From contig JASBVF010000054.1 of assembly GCA_030147525.1 (NCBI GenBank), positions 18,636 through 82,635 on the forward strand: a DNA stretch of 64,000 nt. Reading direction: 5' to 3'. The stretch is from Bacteroidota bacterium. Its GTDB lineage: Bacteria; Bacteroidota; Bacteroidia; Chitinophagales; Saprospiraceae. The notes under the pieces were generated by a model. That model did not search any database. It was not told the origin of the DNA and saw only the letters and a program-made list of their open reading frames with translations. The position numbers and the translations under genes were made by a program. Below, piece after piece: positions 54,523-62,790 of the stretch (position 1 is its first letter; each line of letters begins with the position of its first letter).

Positions 54523-55845
54523 CTAAATCATCCCCCTCGACTTCAATTCCAAATATTTATTGATCGTATTCATCGACAAATCCTCCGGGCGGGTCAGCAC
54601 CGTCTGGATGCCGTGCTGTCGCAACACCTGGGCTATGGCAGCTTTTTCAGCGAGAAAATTCTGCGCCACCGTCTGCGTGTAGATGCCTTCCACCGTTTGG
54701 GCTTCCTGCTTCGCAAAATCCTGAACCTCCGTGTTTTCGAAAAAAATAACCACCAGAAGATGGAAATTATTGATCCGGCGCAGCAGCGGCAGCACCCGCT
54801 CCAGGGCGTACATGCTCTCGAAGTTGGTGTACAGCAGCAGCAGGCTCCGGCCATTGACGAGCTTGCGGGCGATGTGGTAGAGCAGTTCGTAATTGGCTTC
54901 CAGCGGGCGCTCTTTTTCGTTGTAAAGTGCGTGGAGGATTTTATTCAACTGGTTCGCCCGGCGGTCCGCTTTGATGGTGGAACCGATGGTGTCAGAAAAA
55001 GTAATCAGGCCGGCTTTATCATATTTTCGGAGGGCGATGTTTAAAATGGCGAGGCTCGTGTTGATGGCGTAATCCATCAGGCTCAGGCCGTTGAACGGCA
55101 TTTTCATCGCCCGGCTTTTGTCGATGATACAATAGACCTGCTGTGAGCGCTCGTCCTCGTATTGATTGACCATCAGGCGGTTAGCACGGCCGGTAGCCTT
55201 CCAGTTGAGGCTGCGGTAGTCGTCGCCACGCACGTAGTTTTTGATTTGCTCGAACTCGTAGCTGTGACCGATGCGGCGGATTTTACGCAAACCCTGCTGG
55301 TTGTTCAGCCGGTTGAAAGCGAGCAGTTCGTACTGTTTCATCTGCACCACCGACGGGTAAACCGGCGCCGCCATCGGCTCGCCCGCCCGGAAGCGGCGCT
55401 GCACCAGGCCGAACTGGGTGGAAGCGTAGAGGTTCACCACGCCGAATTCATATTCGCCACGGGACACAGGTGTGAGTTCGTAGGTCAAAACTCGTTCCTC
55501 ACCGCCTTTCACTTCCAGCGTTTTTTCAAAATCCCTTTTTTGAAATTGCACGGGCAATTCGTCGATGACCGTCAGGTGAAGCTTGCGGGGCGAGCGGTTC
55601 ACAATCGCCAGCGAAATTTTATTGGAGTCACTCAGGGAAAGCATTTTAGGCAGGCGGCGTTCTGCCTCTACATTGATTTTTTGATTGAAAAGCAGCACCC
55701 AATCTGCCATCGTCAAAGCCACGGCCAGAATGAAAAACGTAACCGCCACCGGAAACAAAAACGGCAGCCCGTAGCCAATCACAAAAAAAAGGGCAACGGC
55801 GCCGAAGAGGCCGAAGAAGCGGTTGGTGAGGTAGAGGTGGCGCAT
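54523..55845 (-). CDS. DUF58 domain membrane protein
   Basis: A 440-residue protein. Two membrane helices lie at about 9-50 (FFGLFGAVALFFVIGYGLPF; AVTFFILAVALTMADWVLL). A beta-sandwich-like region follows, then the DUF58 signature (RRIGHSYEFEQIKNYVRGDD, SLNWKATGRANRLMVNQYED). A von Willebrand A-like fold follows with a degenerate metal site (VYCIIDKSRAMKM; SLLLLYTNFES). DUF58 proteins usually pair with a MoxR ATPase and a transglutaminase; neither is adjacent here. Function is unknown; a role in assembling envelope complexes is only a guess. Confidence 0.85.
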   Translation of the reverse strand: MRHLYLTNRFFGLFGAVALFFVIGYGLPFLFPVAVTFFILAVALTMADWVLLFNQKINVEAERRLPKMLSLSDSNKISLAIVNRSPRKLHLTVIDELPVQFQKRDFEKTLEVKGGEERVLTYELTPVSRGEYEFGVVNLYASTQFGLVQRRFRAGEPMAAPVYPSVVQMKQYELLAFNRLNNQQGLRKIRRIGHSYEFEQIKNYVRGDDYRSLNWKATGRANRLMVNQYEDERSQQVYCIIDKSRAMKMPFNGLSLMDYAINTSLAILNIALRKYDKAGLITFSDTIGSTIKADRRANQLNKILHALYNEKERPLEANYELLYHIARKLVNGRSLLLLYTNFESMYALERVLPLLRRINNFHLLVVIFFENTEVQDFAKQEAQTVEGIYTQTVAQNFLAEKAAIAQVLRQHGIQTVLTRPEDLSMNTINKYLELKSRGMI

Positions 55846-55961
55846 GATATTTTTAATTTACGATTTGCGAATGTCACAGTGCTCGTGTCAAACATGGGTT
55901 TACGATTCGCTACTCTTTGCAAATTAAGCGAGATTTAATCACTTTCCCTGTTCCGGAAGCG

Positions 55962-55969
55962 CTATCTTT
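55962..55969 (+). promoter_or_regulatory. -7 promoter element of the fabI-like gene
   Basis: TATCTTTG matches TAnnTTTG, 67 bp before the start codon. No -33 TTTG at 19-21 bp. Confidence 0.4.
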
Positions 55970-56036
55970 GCCGCTTTCTTGTTGGAAACAAAAGTGCATT
56001 TCAGACGCAACATAAACGAAACAACGATACATCATC

Positions 56037-56840
56037 ATGGCAAACAACCTGCTAAAAGGCAAAACCGGCGTCATCTTCGGCGCCCTCGACGAACAATCCA
56101 TCGCATGGAAAGTGGCCGAACGCTGCCACGAAGAAGGCGCAAAACTGGTACTGACCAACGCCCCCGTGGCCATGCGCTTCGGAGCCATCAACCAGTTGGC
56201 AGAAAAACTGAACGCCCCGGTCATTCCCGCCGATGCCACTTCGCTGGAAGATCTGGAGAATCTTTTTTCCAAAGCCACCGAACACTTCGGCGGCAAAATC
56301 GACTTCGTGCTCCACTCGATCGGCATGTCGCTCAACGTCCGCAAAAAAAAGGAATACACCGACCTGAACTACGAATGGATGAAAACCACATTCGACATCA
56401 GCGCCATTTCATTTCACAAAGTCATGCAAACGCTGCTGAAGCAGGATGCCATGAACGAGTGGGGCAGCATCGCCGGCCTGACTTACATCGCCGCCCAGCG
56501 GGTGTTCCCCGACTACAGCGAAATGGCGGAATCAAAGGCGCTGCTGGAAAGCTTCGCCCGCAGTTTCGGTTACCATTTCGGAACGCAGAAAAAAGTGCGG
56601 GTGAACACCGTTTCACAATCGCCGACCTGGACAACTGCCGGCAGCGGCGTGAAGGGATTCCAGGAATTTTTTGACTACGCTGATAAAATGTCGCCGCTCG
56701 GCAACGCATCTGCCGACGCCTGCGCCGACTACTGCGTGTTCCTCTTCTCCGACCTTTCGAGGATGGTGACCATGCAAAACCTCTACCACGACGGCGGTTT
56801 CTCCTCGATGGGCATGAATCCGGCAGTACTGGGGCTTTGA
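56037..56840 (+). CDS. fabI: Enoyl-[acyl-carrier-protein] reductase (FabI type)
   Basis: A 267-residue SDR enzyme that reduces the trans-2 double bond of enoyl-ACP with NAD(P)H in the last step of fatty-acid elongation. FabI-type features: divergent nucleotide-binding start GVIFGALDEQSIAWKVAE (G-x5-S-I-A-W), DFVLHSIGMS, and the catalytic Tyr-x6-Lys in DYSEMAESKALLESFARSFG. It ends RMVTMQNLYHDGGFSSMGM, where E. coli FabI has ...G.I.YVDGG. Length matches FabI (about 262-270). A -7 promoter box lies at 55962-55969 and a terminator at 56865-56905, so it is probably monocistronic. Confidence 0.9.
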   Translation: MANNLLKGKTGVIFGALDEQSIAWKVAERCHEEGAKLVLTNAPVAMRFGAINQLAEKLNAPVIPADATSLEDLENLFSKATEHFGGKIDFVLHSIGMSLNVRKKKEYTDLNYEWMKTTFDISAISFHKVMQTLLKQDAMNEWGSIAGLTYIAAQRVFPDYSEMAESKALLESFARSFGYHFGTQKKVRVNTVSQSPTWTTAGSGVKGFQEFFDYADKMSPLGNASADACADYCVFLFSDLSRMVTMQNLYHDGGFSSMGMNPAVLGL

Positions 56841-56864
56841 GGTGAAAGCCCGGTTCGGTTTTTG

Positions 56865-56905
56865 AAAAACAAAAGGTCAGTTCGTACGGGCTGGCCTTTT
56901 GTTTT
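56865..56905 (+). terminator. Rho-independent terminator of fabI
   Basis: A 15-bp stem (AAAACAAAAGGTCAG at 56866-56880 with 56891-56905, one G-T pair) with a 10-nt loop. The 3' side ends in a T-rich tract. Confidence 0.85.
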
Positions 56906-56995
56906 GGCAACCTCCCGACACCCGCATGCCGTTAATTTTCCCGAACTTGCGCCACCGTTTCACTTCTCCTTTTTCACCCAATGAAATTTCTTAAA

Positions 56996-58945
56996 ATGAA
57001 AAAAACGTTTTCCATTCTCACCGGCTGCCTGTTGACCCTTTCAGCCATTTTTGCACAATCCTCGGAAGCCACCTTTCTTGGTAACTGGCAAAACGACGAC
57101 CTCGTCATCGTGCCCTGGCTGAACGGCCGCTACAACGAAGTCTGGGGCCTCGCCGTCAACGGCCACGAATTTGCCGTGCTTGGCTCCACGGCCGGCATGC
57201 ATTTCATCGATGTAACGAACCCCACAGACCCGCAGGAACTTTTCCTCGTCGAAGGCACCTCCAAAGGCTCAAATCTTGTACACCGGGATTTCAAAGATTT
57301 CAATGGTTACCTCTACTGCGTAGCGGATGAGGGGTCATCTGCTACACTCCAAATCATTGATATTCAAGACCTTCCAAACAGCGTAACGCAGGTGTACGCC
57401 TCCAACGAATTTGTTATCACCGCCCACAATCTTTTCATCGACACTTCGCAGGCCCGCCTCTACCTGCTCGGAGCGCAGGGCAAAACCAAAGTTCTCGACA
57501 TTTCCAACCCCACGCAGCCGGTGCTGCTGGGCTCGTACCCGAACACCAATTTTTACATGCCCTACGTTCATGATGCCTACATCCGTGACAACATCGGCAT
57601 TTTCAACTGTGGTTACGACGGCTTGTGGGTCATTGATTTCGCCGATGCCGCTAACCCGGTGCTGCTCGGCACGATGACGAACTACCCCGGTGCCGGCTAC
57701 AATCACTCCGGCTGGCTTTCCGACGATAAAAAATATTTTTATCTGCTGGATGAAACGCACGGCAGCCCGGTGAAAGTCGTCGACATGACCGACCCCGGCG
57801 ACCTGAAAGTTGTGGCAACCGTGGATGCCGAATCAGCGCCTACGCAAATTCCGCACAACGCCCTGATTCAGGATAACCTGCTCTACGTCTCCTACTACTA
57901 CGACGGCTTGCAGGTCTACGACATTTCCAACCCGCTCGACCCGCAACGGGTAGCCTACTACGATACCTACCCCGGACCTGACAATAATTTTTTCGCAGGC
58001 GCATGGGGGGTATATCCTTTGTTGCCTTCCGGCAATATTCTGGTGTCGGACATTCAAACCGGGCTTTGGGTTTTCCAGTCGCTGGATGTTCCTAACCTTA
58101 ATTTGATTTTGAGTGAAAACGAATTCGAAGCCTGCACAGGTGAAACCGTGACTTTTGAAATGACAATTGGAAATGACTTTGCTGACACCGGCGTCAACCT
58201 GAGCGTAACCGGCGCCAATATCCCGGGCACCGTCACTTTTGAGCCAAACCCCGCCATGCCTGGTTCAACGGTGGTTGTCACGGTGGCAGGTTTGAGTTTC
58301 ACCCAGGGAAATACGGAAGAACTGACCATCGAAGCAAACGATGGAACGAACGCTGTCACCACCGATTTTCACCTGAATGTCAATGAATTACCGGGAGCTT
58401 CCACGCTCGTTTCACCCCAAAACAATGCTACCGGCGTGCTGACAAATCCGACATTCCAGTGGAGTTCGGTGCCTTCGGCAACAGGCTACAAGCTCCAGGT
58501 CTCCACGCAATCGTCCAATTTTGAAAGTGGCGTCATCTACAGCGCTTCCACTTCCAACCTGTCGTTTCCGCTAACCACGAACCTGGGAGCCGGGAAAGTA
58601 TACTACTGGCGGGTGCTGGCTCAGAACGAATGCGGCAGCACGGCATCCGGCATCCAGACTTTCACGACGGAAGGCACAAGCGCTTCATTTGACCTCAGCG
58701 TGAATGCCTTTAAAATTTTCCCGAACCCGGCACATGAAAATTTGCTGATTACTTTTGAAACCACCGTGGGCGAAACGCTGAATTTATCGCTCCTGTCCGT
58801 CACCGGCGAGGTGAAACTTCAGCGGGAGATTTTACCGGGAACGAGTACGACGAAGTTGAAAGTGGGCGATTTGCCGGCGGGCATCTACTTCCTGAAAATT
58901 TCATCGGGAAATGCCTCCGTGGTACGCAAAGTCGTCGTTCAATAA
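56996..58945 (+). CDS. Secreted LVIVD-repeat (choice-of-anchor B) protein with T9SS type A signal
   Basis: About 649 residues from MKKTFSILTGCLLTLSAIFA (signal peptide); an ATG at 56981 would add five residues. Residues ~30-370 are an LVIVD/choice-of-anchor-B propeller: VWGLAVNGHEFAVLGSTAG, FIDVTNPTDPQELFLVEG, HNLFIDTSQARLYLLGAQGK and GLWVIDFADAANPVLLGT. An Ig-like bacterial domain (~375-460) and a fibronectin-type segment (~465-555: NPTFQWSSVPSATGYKLQVS) follow. The C-terminus (IFPNPAHENLLITFETT ... GNASVVRKVVVQ) is a type A T9SS signal. It is expected outside the cell; ligand unknown. A strong terminator follows at 58971-59016. Confidence 0.87.
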   Translation: MKKTFSILTGCLLTLSAIFAQSSEATFLGNWQNDDLVIVPWLNGRYNEVWGLAVNGHEFAVLGSTAGMHFIDVTNPTDPQELFLVEGTSKGSNLVHRDFKDFNGYLYCVADEGSSATLQIIDIQDLPNSVTQVYASNEFVITAHNLFIDTSQARLYLLGAQGKTKVLDISNPTQPVLLGSYPNTNFYMPYVHDAYIRDNIGIFNCGYDGLWVIDFADAANPVLLGTMTNYPGAGYNHSGWLSDDKKYFYLLDETHGSPVKVVDMTDPGDLKVVATVDAESAPTQIPHNALIQDNLLYVSYYYDGLQVYDISNPLDPQRVAYYDTYPGPDNNFFAGAWGVYPLLPSGNILVSDIQTGLWVFQSLDVPNLNLILSENEFEACTGETVTFEMTIGNDFADTGVNLSVTGANIPGTVTFEPNPAMPGSTVVVTVAGLSFTQGNTEELTIEANDGTNAVTTDFHLNVNELPGASTLVSPQNNATGVLTNPTFQWSSVPSATGYKLQVSTQSSNFESGVIYSASTSNLSFPLTTNLGAGKVYYWRVLAQNECGSTASGIQTFTTEGTSASFDLSVNAFKIFPNPAHENLLITFETTVGETLNLSLLSVTGEVKLQREILPGTSTTKLKVGDLPAGIYFLKISSGNASVVRKVVVQ

Positions 58946-58970
58946 AGTTTTTTAAAAAATGAGAACTTTG

Positions 58971-59016
58971 AGCGCCGGGCGCCCTTCCGGGTACCCGGCG
59001 CTTTGTTTTTTATTTT
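58971..59016 (+). terminator. Rho-independent terminator of the LVIVD gene
   Basis: A 9-bp perfect stem (AGCGCCGGG at 58971-58979 with CCCGGCGCT at 58994-59002), then TTGTTTTTTATTTTTT. Confidence 0.85.
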
Positions 59017-59031
59017 TTCAAAACAACAACC

Positions 59032-59454
59032 ATGACCAAACAGGAACTCGCCACGAAAGTCGTGGACAAAATGTACATCAACGACCCCTTCAGCCTTTGG
59101 CTTGGCATCGAACGGCTGGAAGACAGTCCCGGCCGCTCCGTGCTGCGCATGACAGTGCGACGTGAAATGGCCAACGGTTTCGGCATTGCCCACGGCGGCA
59201 TCACCTACTCGCTGGCCGACAGTGCCCTCGCCTTCGCCTCTAACTCCCACGGACGCATGGCCGTCTCCATCGAAACGTCCATTTCACACACCGCCCGGGT
59301 GCAGGAAGGCGACGTGCTGACCGCCGCCGCCACGGAGGAATTTTTATCCAATAAAATCGCCAACTACCGCATCGAGGTGAAAAACCAGGACGGCAAGGTC
59401 GTCGCCCTGTTCAAAGGCATCGTGTATCGGACGAGCAAGGATTGGGAGGTTTAA
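59032..59454 (+). CDS. PaaI-like hotdog thioesterase
   Basis: A 140-residue hotdog-fold protein. The core motif GIAHGGITYSLADSALAFAS (about residues 48-67) is the HGGxxxxLAD pattern of PaaI thioesterases, followed by VSIETSISHTARVQEGDVLT. PaaI hydrolyses hydroxyphenylacetyl-CoA or related aryl-CoA esters and protects free CoA during phenylacetate breakdown. No other paa genes lie in the window, so the substrate may differ. The gene starts 15 bp after the previous terminator and converges on the DJ-1-like gene, whose end is 5 bp away. Confidence 0.83.
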   Translation: MTKQELATKVVDKMYINDPFSLWLGIERLEDSPGRSVLRMTVRREMANGFGIAHGGITYSLADSALAFASNSHGRMAVSIETSISHTARVQEGDVLTAAATEEFLSNKIANYRIEVKNQDGKVVALFKGIVYRTSKDWEV

Positions 59455-59459
59455 CGGCT

Positions 59460-60191
59460 TCAACGTCTCACCGTCACATGCGGCACCGCCTCCAAATCCC
59501 AGTCAATCACCAACCCCTGCGCCAGTCGCCGGGCGACTTCCTTTCCGTATAAAATTTCGCAGAGGTACAGCGCTGCCTCGAACGACTTCGCTCCGCCTGC
59601 CGAGGTGATGAACTTCCCGTCGTGAACGAACAGCACGCTGTCCCGCACGTCGAGATGGGGGAACATTTTCCGGTAGGCCGCAACGTCGCTGGGAAAGGTC
59701 GTGGACGCCACGCTGTCGAGCAAACCGGCCTTGGCCAGCACGAAAGCGCCATCACAGTGCGAGGTGACAAAGCGGGCGTTCCGGGCCGTTTTTTTCACAA
59801 AATCCAGCATGGCCGTGTCCTCCAGGTCGCTGTCGAGGTGATGCTCGGCGCTCGGCACGACGAGGATGTCGATGGGCGGCAGCGAGTCCGTCAGGTAGTT
59901 GAAATCGGGCAGCAGGCGGATGCCTTCGAAGGTGGTGACGGGATTCAGCGTATTGGCGACGAGAAAAACATTCATCGCCTGGATGCTGTCCCGGAAAATC
60001 GTGTGCTGAAAAATGTCGTAGGGTGCCGTCAGTTCCGTGTTGAAAGTGCCATCCATGATGAGGAAAGCGGCGTTGAGACGGCCGGGCTGAACGTCCGGTT
60101 TGCGAAGCGATACAGAAATTTGACCGGAAGATGGCGCATCCGTGCAGGCTGCTACGCAGAAAATGAATAAAATTGCGGTGAGAAGTTTCAT
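59460..60191 (-). CDS. DJ-1/PfpI family lipoprotein
   Basis: A 243-residue protein. The N-terminus is a lipoprotein signal (LLTAILFIFCVAAC, Cys at about residue 16), so it should be membrane-anchored. The rest is a class I glutamine-amidotransferase-like fold of the DJ-1/PfpI type: AAFLIMDGTFNTELTAPYDIF, DILVVPSAEHH, and the nucleophile elbow FVTSHCDGAFVLAKAGLLD, with the likely reactive Cys. This resembles the N-terminal domain of GlxA-like AraC regulators, but no helix-turn-helix is present. Function unknown. A hairpin repeat (60202-60297) begins 11 bp upstream of its start. Confidence 0.83.
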   Translation of the reverse strand: MKLLTAILFIFCVAACTDAPSSGQISVSLRKPDVQPGRLNAAFLIMDGTFNTELTAPYDIFQHTIFRDSIQAMNVFLVANTLNPVTTFEGIRLLPDFNYLTDSLPPIDILVVPSAEHHLDSDLEDTAMLDFVKKTARNARFVTSHCDGAFVLAKAGLLDSVASTTFPSDVAAYRKMFPHLDVRDSVLFVHDGKFITSAGGAKSFEAALYLCEILYGKEVARRLAQGLVIDWDLEAVPHVTVRR

Positions 60192-60201
60192 GCAAAAATG
60201 A

Positions 60202-60297
60202 GTGAATTGGTGAATTAGTAAATTGGTGAATTAGTTAGCCCTCGCAATATCCGGCCATCCCACCCAATTTACCAATTCACCAATTTACTAATTCACC
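60202..60297. repeat. 8-bp tandem repeat forming a 24-bp perfect inverted repeat
   Basis: GTGAATTG, GTGAATTA, GTAAATTG and GTGAATTA on the left; CCAATTTA, CCAATTCA, CCAATTTA and CTAATTCA on the right. Perfect arms are 60209-60232 and 60274-60297 with a 41-nt loop. It fills almost the whole 112-bp gap between divergent genes, 6 bp from the aroA start and 10 bp from the DJ-1 start. Any promoters must lie in the loop or inside the repeat. Confidence 0.9.
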
Positions 60298-60303
60298 AGA
60301 CAA

Positions 60304-61569
60304 ATGACCTACACCATCTCCAAACCCGACCGCCGTATCCAGGGCGACATCCACCTCGACGGCTCGAAGAGCATCTCGAACCGGGCGCTGATTATCAGGG
60401 CGTTGTGCGATGAGTTTTTTGAAATAAAAAACCTCTCCACCTCGAAGGACACGCAACTGATGCAGCAACTGCTGGCCAGCGACAGCGAAATCCTCGACGC
60501 CGGAGCGGCAGGCACGACCTTCCGTTTCCTCACCGCCTTCCTCGCCACGCAGGAGGGCAGCCGCACGCTCACCGGCACGGAGCGGATGAAACAGCGCCCC
60601 ATCGGCGTGCTGGCCGAGGCGCTGAAAAAACTCGGCGCCGGCATCGAGTACCTCGAAAAGGACGGGTACCCGCCGCTGCGCTTCCACTCGCCGGTAACAC
60701 CCGGCGCCTCGAACGTGCTCTCCATCCCGGCCAGCACGAGCAGCCAGTACCTTTCGGCCCTGCTCATGATCGCCCCTACCCTGCCGAACGGGCTGGAACT
60801 GCACCTCGAAGGCAACCTCGTCTCCCGCCCCTACCTCGAAATGACGCTGCGGATGATGGAATATTTCGGCGTCCGGCACACCTGGGAGGGCGGCGTGATC
60901 CACGTTTCACCACAAAAATACCGGGCGAGGGAATTCACCGTGGAGGCCGACTGGTCGGCGGCGTCGTACTACTACGCCATGGCGGCGCTTTCGGAGCGCT
61001 GCGACCTGCGGCTGCACGGGCTGTTCCAGGAAAGCTGGCAGGGCGATTCGGTGCTGGGTGAAATGATGGAGGGCTTCGGCGTGGAGACGATTTTTTTCAA
61101 CAACCAGGTACACCTCAGCAAGGTGCCGGGTGCGAAACCCTTCTTCGAGTGGAACTTCCTGCCCTGCCCCGACCTGGCGCAAACGCTGGCTGTCGTGTGC
61201 GGCGGCCTCGGCGTGCAGGGGCTGTTCACCGGGCTGGAAACGCTGCGCATCAAGGAAACCGACCGCATCGCCGCCCTGCAAAACGAACTGGCCAAGGTGT
61301 ACGTCTTCCTCTCGAAGCTGCCCGCCCGTTTTTCAAAAAAATCGGACAAGGAATTTTACATGGTCGAAGGCAAGGCCCAGGTGCAGGATTCGCCCGTGTT
61401 CGCCACCTACGAAGACCACCGCATGGCGATGGCTTTTGCGCCGCTGGCGATGCTGGGTGAAATAAAAATCGAGCATCCGGGCGTGGTGGAGAAGTCGTAC
61501 CCGGCGTTTTGGGAGGATTTGCGGAGTTTGGGGTTTGGGGTGGAAATTTCTGCTGGTCTGGCAAAGTGA
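60304..61569 (+). CDS. aroA: 3-phosphoshikimate 1-carboxyvinyltransferase (EPSP synthase)
   Basis: A 421-residue enzyme that joins shikimate-3-phosphate and PEP to make EPSP in the cytoplasmic shikimate pathway. Motifs: HLDGSKSISNRALI (~17-30), LDAGAAGTTFRFLTAFL (~64-80), IPASTSSQYLSALLM (~140-154), AEADWSAASYYYA-type segment (EADWSAASYYYAM), LRIKETDRIAALQNEL (~313-328) and TYEDHRMAMAFAPLA (~363-377). The last ~30 codons (from HPGVVEKSYPAFWEDLRSLG) are repeated further downstream: almost perfectly at 62791-62854 and partly at 61969-62010. The present C-terminus (GVEISAGLAK) may therefore be an acquired end. The start codon lies 6 bp from a hairpin repeat. Confidence 0.95.
   Translation: MTYTISKPDRRIQGDIHLDGSKSISNRALIIRALCDEFFEIKNLSTSKDTQLMQQLLASDSEILDAGAAGTTFRFLTAFLATQEGSRTLTGTERMKQRPIGVLAEALKKLGAGIEYLEKDGYPPLRFHSPVTPGASNVLSIPASTSSQYLSALLMIAPTLPNGLELHLEGNLVSRPYLEMTLRMMEYFGVRHTWEGGVIHVSPQKYRAREFTVEADWSAASYYYAMAALSERCDLRLHGLFQESWQGDSVLGEMMEGFGVETIFFNNQVHLSKVPGAKPFFEWNFLPCPDLAQTLAVVCGGLGVQGLFTGLETLRIKETDRIAALQNELAKVYVFLSKLPARFSKKSDKEFYMVEGKAQVQDSPVFATYEDHRMAMAFAPLAMLGEIKIEHPGVVEKSYPAFWEDLRSLGFGVEISAGLAK
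61473..61536 (+). repeat. aroA 3'-end repeat, copy 1 (inside aroA)
   Basis: A 64-bp segment of aroA that recurs at 62791-62854 with a single, silent difference (GCG/GCA for Ala). The segment 61511-61552, which overlaps and extends past it, recurs at 61969-62010 with two differences. Confidence 0.9.
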
Positions 61570-61578
61570 AAATGTAGG

Positions 61579-61620
61579 CAATTACGGGTATGTGCGAGAT
61601 GGTGTACATTCACAATGTTC
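61579..61620 (+). repeat. Module leader repeat, copy 1
   Basis: 42 bp starting CAATTACGGGTATGTGCGAG and ending AATGTTC, in the leader of the small membrane protein gene. It matches 62074-62115 (leader of mntA-like) at 32 of 42 positions without gaps. Both copies keep ATGGTGTAC followed by TTC, which may include a divergent -7 box. Confidence 0.7.
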
Positions 61621-61632
61621 TGCTTGATTAGA

Positions 61633-61851
61633 ATGAAAAACAAACTAGGAAAATATCTAATAATTATTGGGTTTGTTATTGCAGTATTGAGCCCTTATCT
61701 AGTAGTATTATTAGGGGCTCCTCCATTTTTATTAGGGGCCATGTTGTTAATAAGGAGTAATGAAAAATTTACGTCGAAATTATTTTGGATAATAGTTCCA
61801 ATAGTAACATGGCTGCCATTAACTTTAATCATTTATCAGCTTTTGGATTGA
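61633..61851 (+). CDS. Small membrane protein, unknown function
   Basis: 72 residues from MKNKLGKYLIIIGFVIAVLS. Two or three hydrophobic segments (~7-28, PYLVVLLGAPPFLLGAMLLI, and a C-terminal one from FWIIVPIVTW). An ATG at 61615 in the same frame would add six residues. AT-rich codons contrast with aroA. It lies between copies 1 and 2 of the aroA 3'-end repeat and looks like cargo of a small inserted module. No family recognised. Confidence 0.6.
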   Translation: MKNKLGKYLIIIGFVIAVLSPYLVVLLGAPPFLLGAMLLIRSNEKFTSKLFWIIVPIVTWLPLTLIIYQLLD

Positions 61852-61968
61852 AAGGAAAAGACAGTTGCTAAAGGCCCGCCCATTGCCACAAAGTCTGTCA
61901 ATCAAAAAACGGGAAGCTCGTAACGAGCAGTACCGTTTTACAAATAGAAGGATAGGTGGTGTGCCAGC

Positions 61969-62010
61969 GGGAGGACTTGCGGAGTTTGGGGTTTGGGGTG
62001 GAAATTCCTG
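61969..62010 (+). repeat. aroA 3'-end repeat, copy 2 (partial)
   Basis: 42 bp matching aroA 61511-61552 at 40 positions (starts GGGAGGACTTGCGGAG). It is non-coding here and lies between the membrane-protein module and the toxin-antitoxin module. A small dyad (GCTCGT/ACGAGC) lies just upstream near 61916-61928. Confidence 0.88.
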
Positions 62011-62073
62011 ACAGCCCTGTATGATGTGAAAAAAAGTGGTGTATTTTCGTGGAGCGCCAGCAATTGGTGAACA

Positions 62074-62115
62074 CAATTACGTGTATACACAGAATGGTGT
62101 ACCTTCGGAATGTTC
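62074..62115 (+). repeat. Module leader repeat, copy 2
   Basis: Counterpart of 61579-61620 in front of the mntA-like gene (starts CAATTACGTGTATACAC). The inner GTGTATACAC is a perfect palindrome that is absent from copy 1 and could be an operator. Confidence 0.68.
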
Positions 62116-62136
62116 CTGGCTATTAAAAAATACAAC

Positions 62137-62421
62137 ATGAAAATAGAAGAAATAAAAGATAAGATAGTCCCGGTTTTAATCCGGCATCAAATAAAACGGG
62201 CAGGAATATTCGGTTCGGTTGCCAAAGGGGAAGCCACCTCTAAAAGTGATATTGATATTTTGGTTGAATTAGGGAATAAAATAAGCCTGTTGGAATTTGT
62301 AGGGATCAAATATGAGCTGGAAGATTTGTTGGGCAGAAAAGTAGACTTGGTGGAGTACCAGGCGGTCAAACCAAGACTTAAAAATCAAATCATGTCAGAA
62401 GAAATAAGGATTTATGGCTAA
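62137..62421 (+). CDS. mntA: MntA-like antitoxin (minimal nucleotidyltransferase)
   Basis: 94 residues from [20 protein letters not shown]; an in-frame ATG at 62110 would add nine. The nucleotidyltransferase signature [20 protein letters not shown] (G-S-x10-D-x-D) is intact, so it can probably transfer nucleotides. In MntA/HepT systems the MNT protein adds AMP units to a Tyr of the HEPN toxin and so neutralises it. The stop overlaps the start of the HEPN gene by 8 bp, the usual coupled arrangement. AT-rich and surrounded by aroA 3'-end repeats, it appears to be mobile cargo. Confidence 0.88.
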   Translation: MKIEEIKDKIVPVLIRHQIKRAGIFGSVAKGEATSKSDIDILVELGNKISLLEFVGIKYELEDLLGRKVDLVEYQAVKPRLKNQIMSEEIRIYG

Positions 62422-62773
62422 GAAAAAGAAACGGGACGAACTGGTTTTCCTTGAAGATATTCTGGAATGCATAGAAAAGATAGATGAATATGTAGAGGGT
62501 TTGACCGAAAAAGAATTTGAGGAAAATTCTGAAAAGCAAGACGCCGTCATCAGGCGGATAGAAATAATCGGCGAGGCGGTCAAAAACATTTCAGACCAAA
62601 CAAGGGAAAAATACCCGGATGTGCCATGGAGAGAAATCGCAGGTATGCGGGACATCGTAATTCATCAATATTTTGGAGTTACGATTGGATTGGTTTGGAG
62701 GGTTGCGACTGCTGAAATACCGAGTTTGAAAGAAAGAATAGTCGAAATAATCAAAGAAATAGAAGGAGAATGA
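62414..62773 (+). CDS. hepT: HepT-like HEPN toxin (DUF86)
   Basis: A 119-residue helical HEPN protein. The ribonuclease motif R-x4-H-x-Y is intact ([11 protein letters not shown], about residues 78-88). The conserved [14 protein letters not shown] and [11 protein letters not shown] stretches match the DUF86/HepT family. HepT proteins are RNases whose activity is blocked by AMPylation of the motif Tyr by MntA. An N-terminal MAKKKKR tail is an oddity of this copy. Overlap with the mntA-like gene indicates one transcript. It ends 17 bp before the third aroA 3'-end copy. Confidence 0.9.
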   Translation: MAKKKKRDELVFLEDILECIEKIDEYVEGLTEKEFEENSEKQDAVIRRIEIIGEAVKNISDQTREKYPDVPWREIAGMRDIVIHQYFGVTIGLVWRVATAEIPSLKERIVEIIKEIEGE

Positions 62774-62790
62774 AATGAAAACAGCCATGC

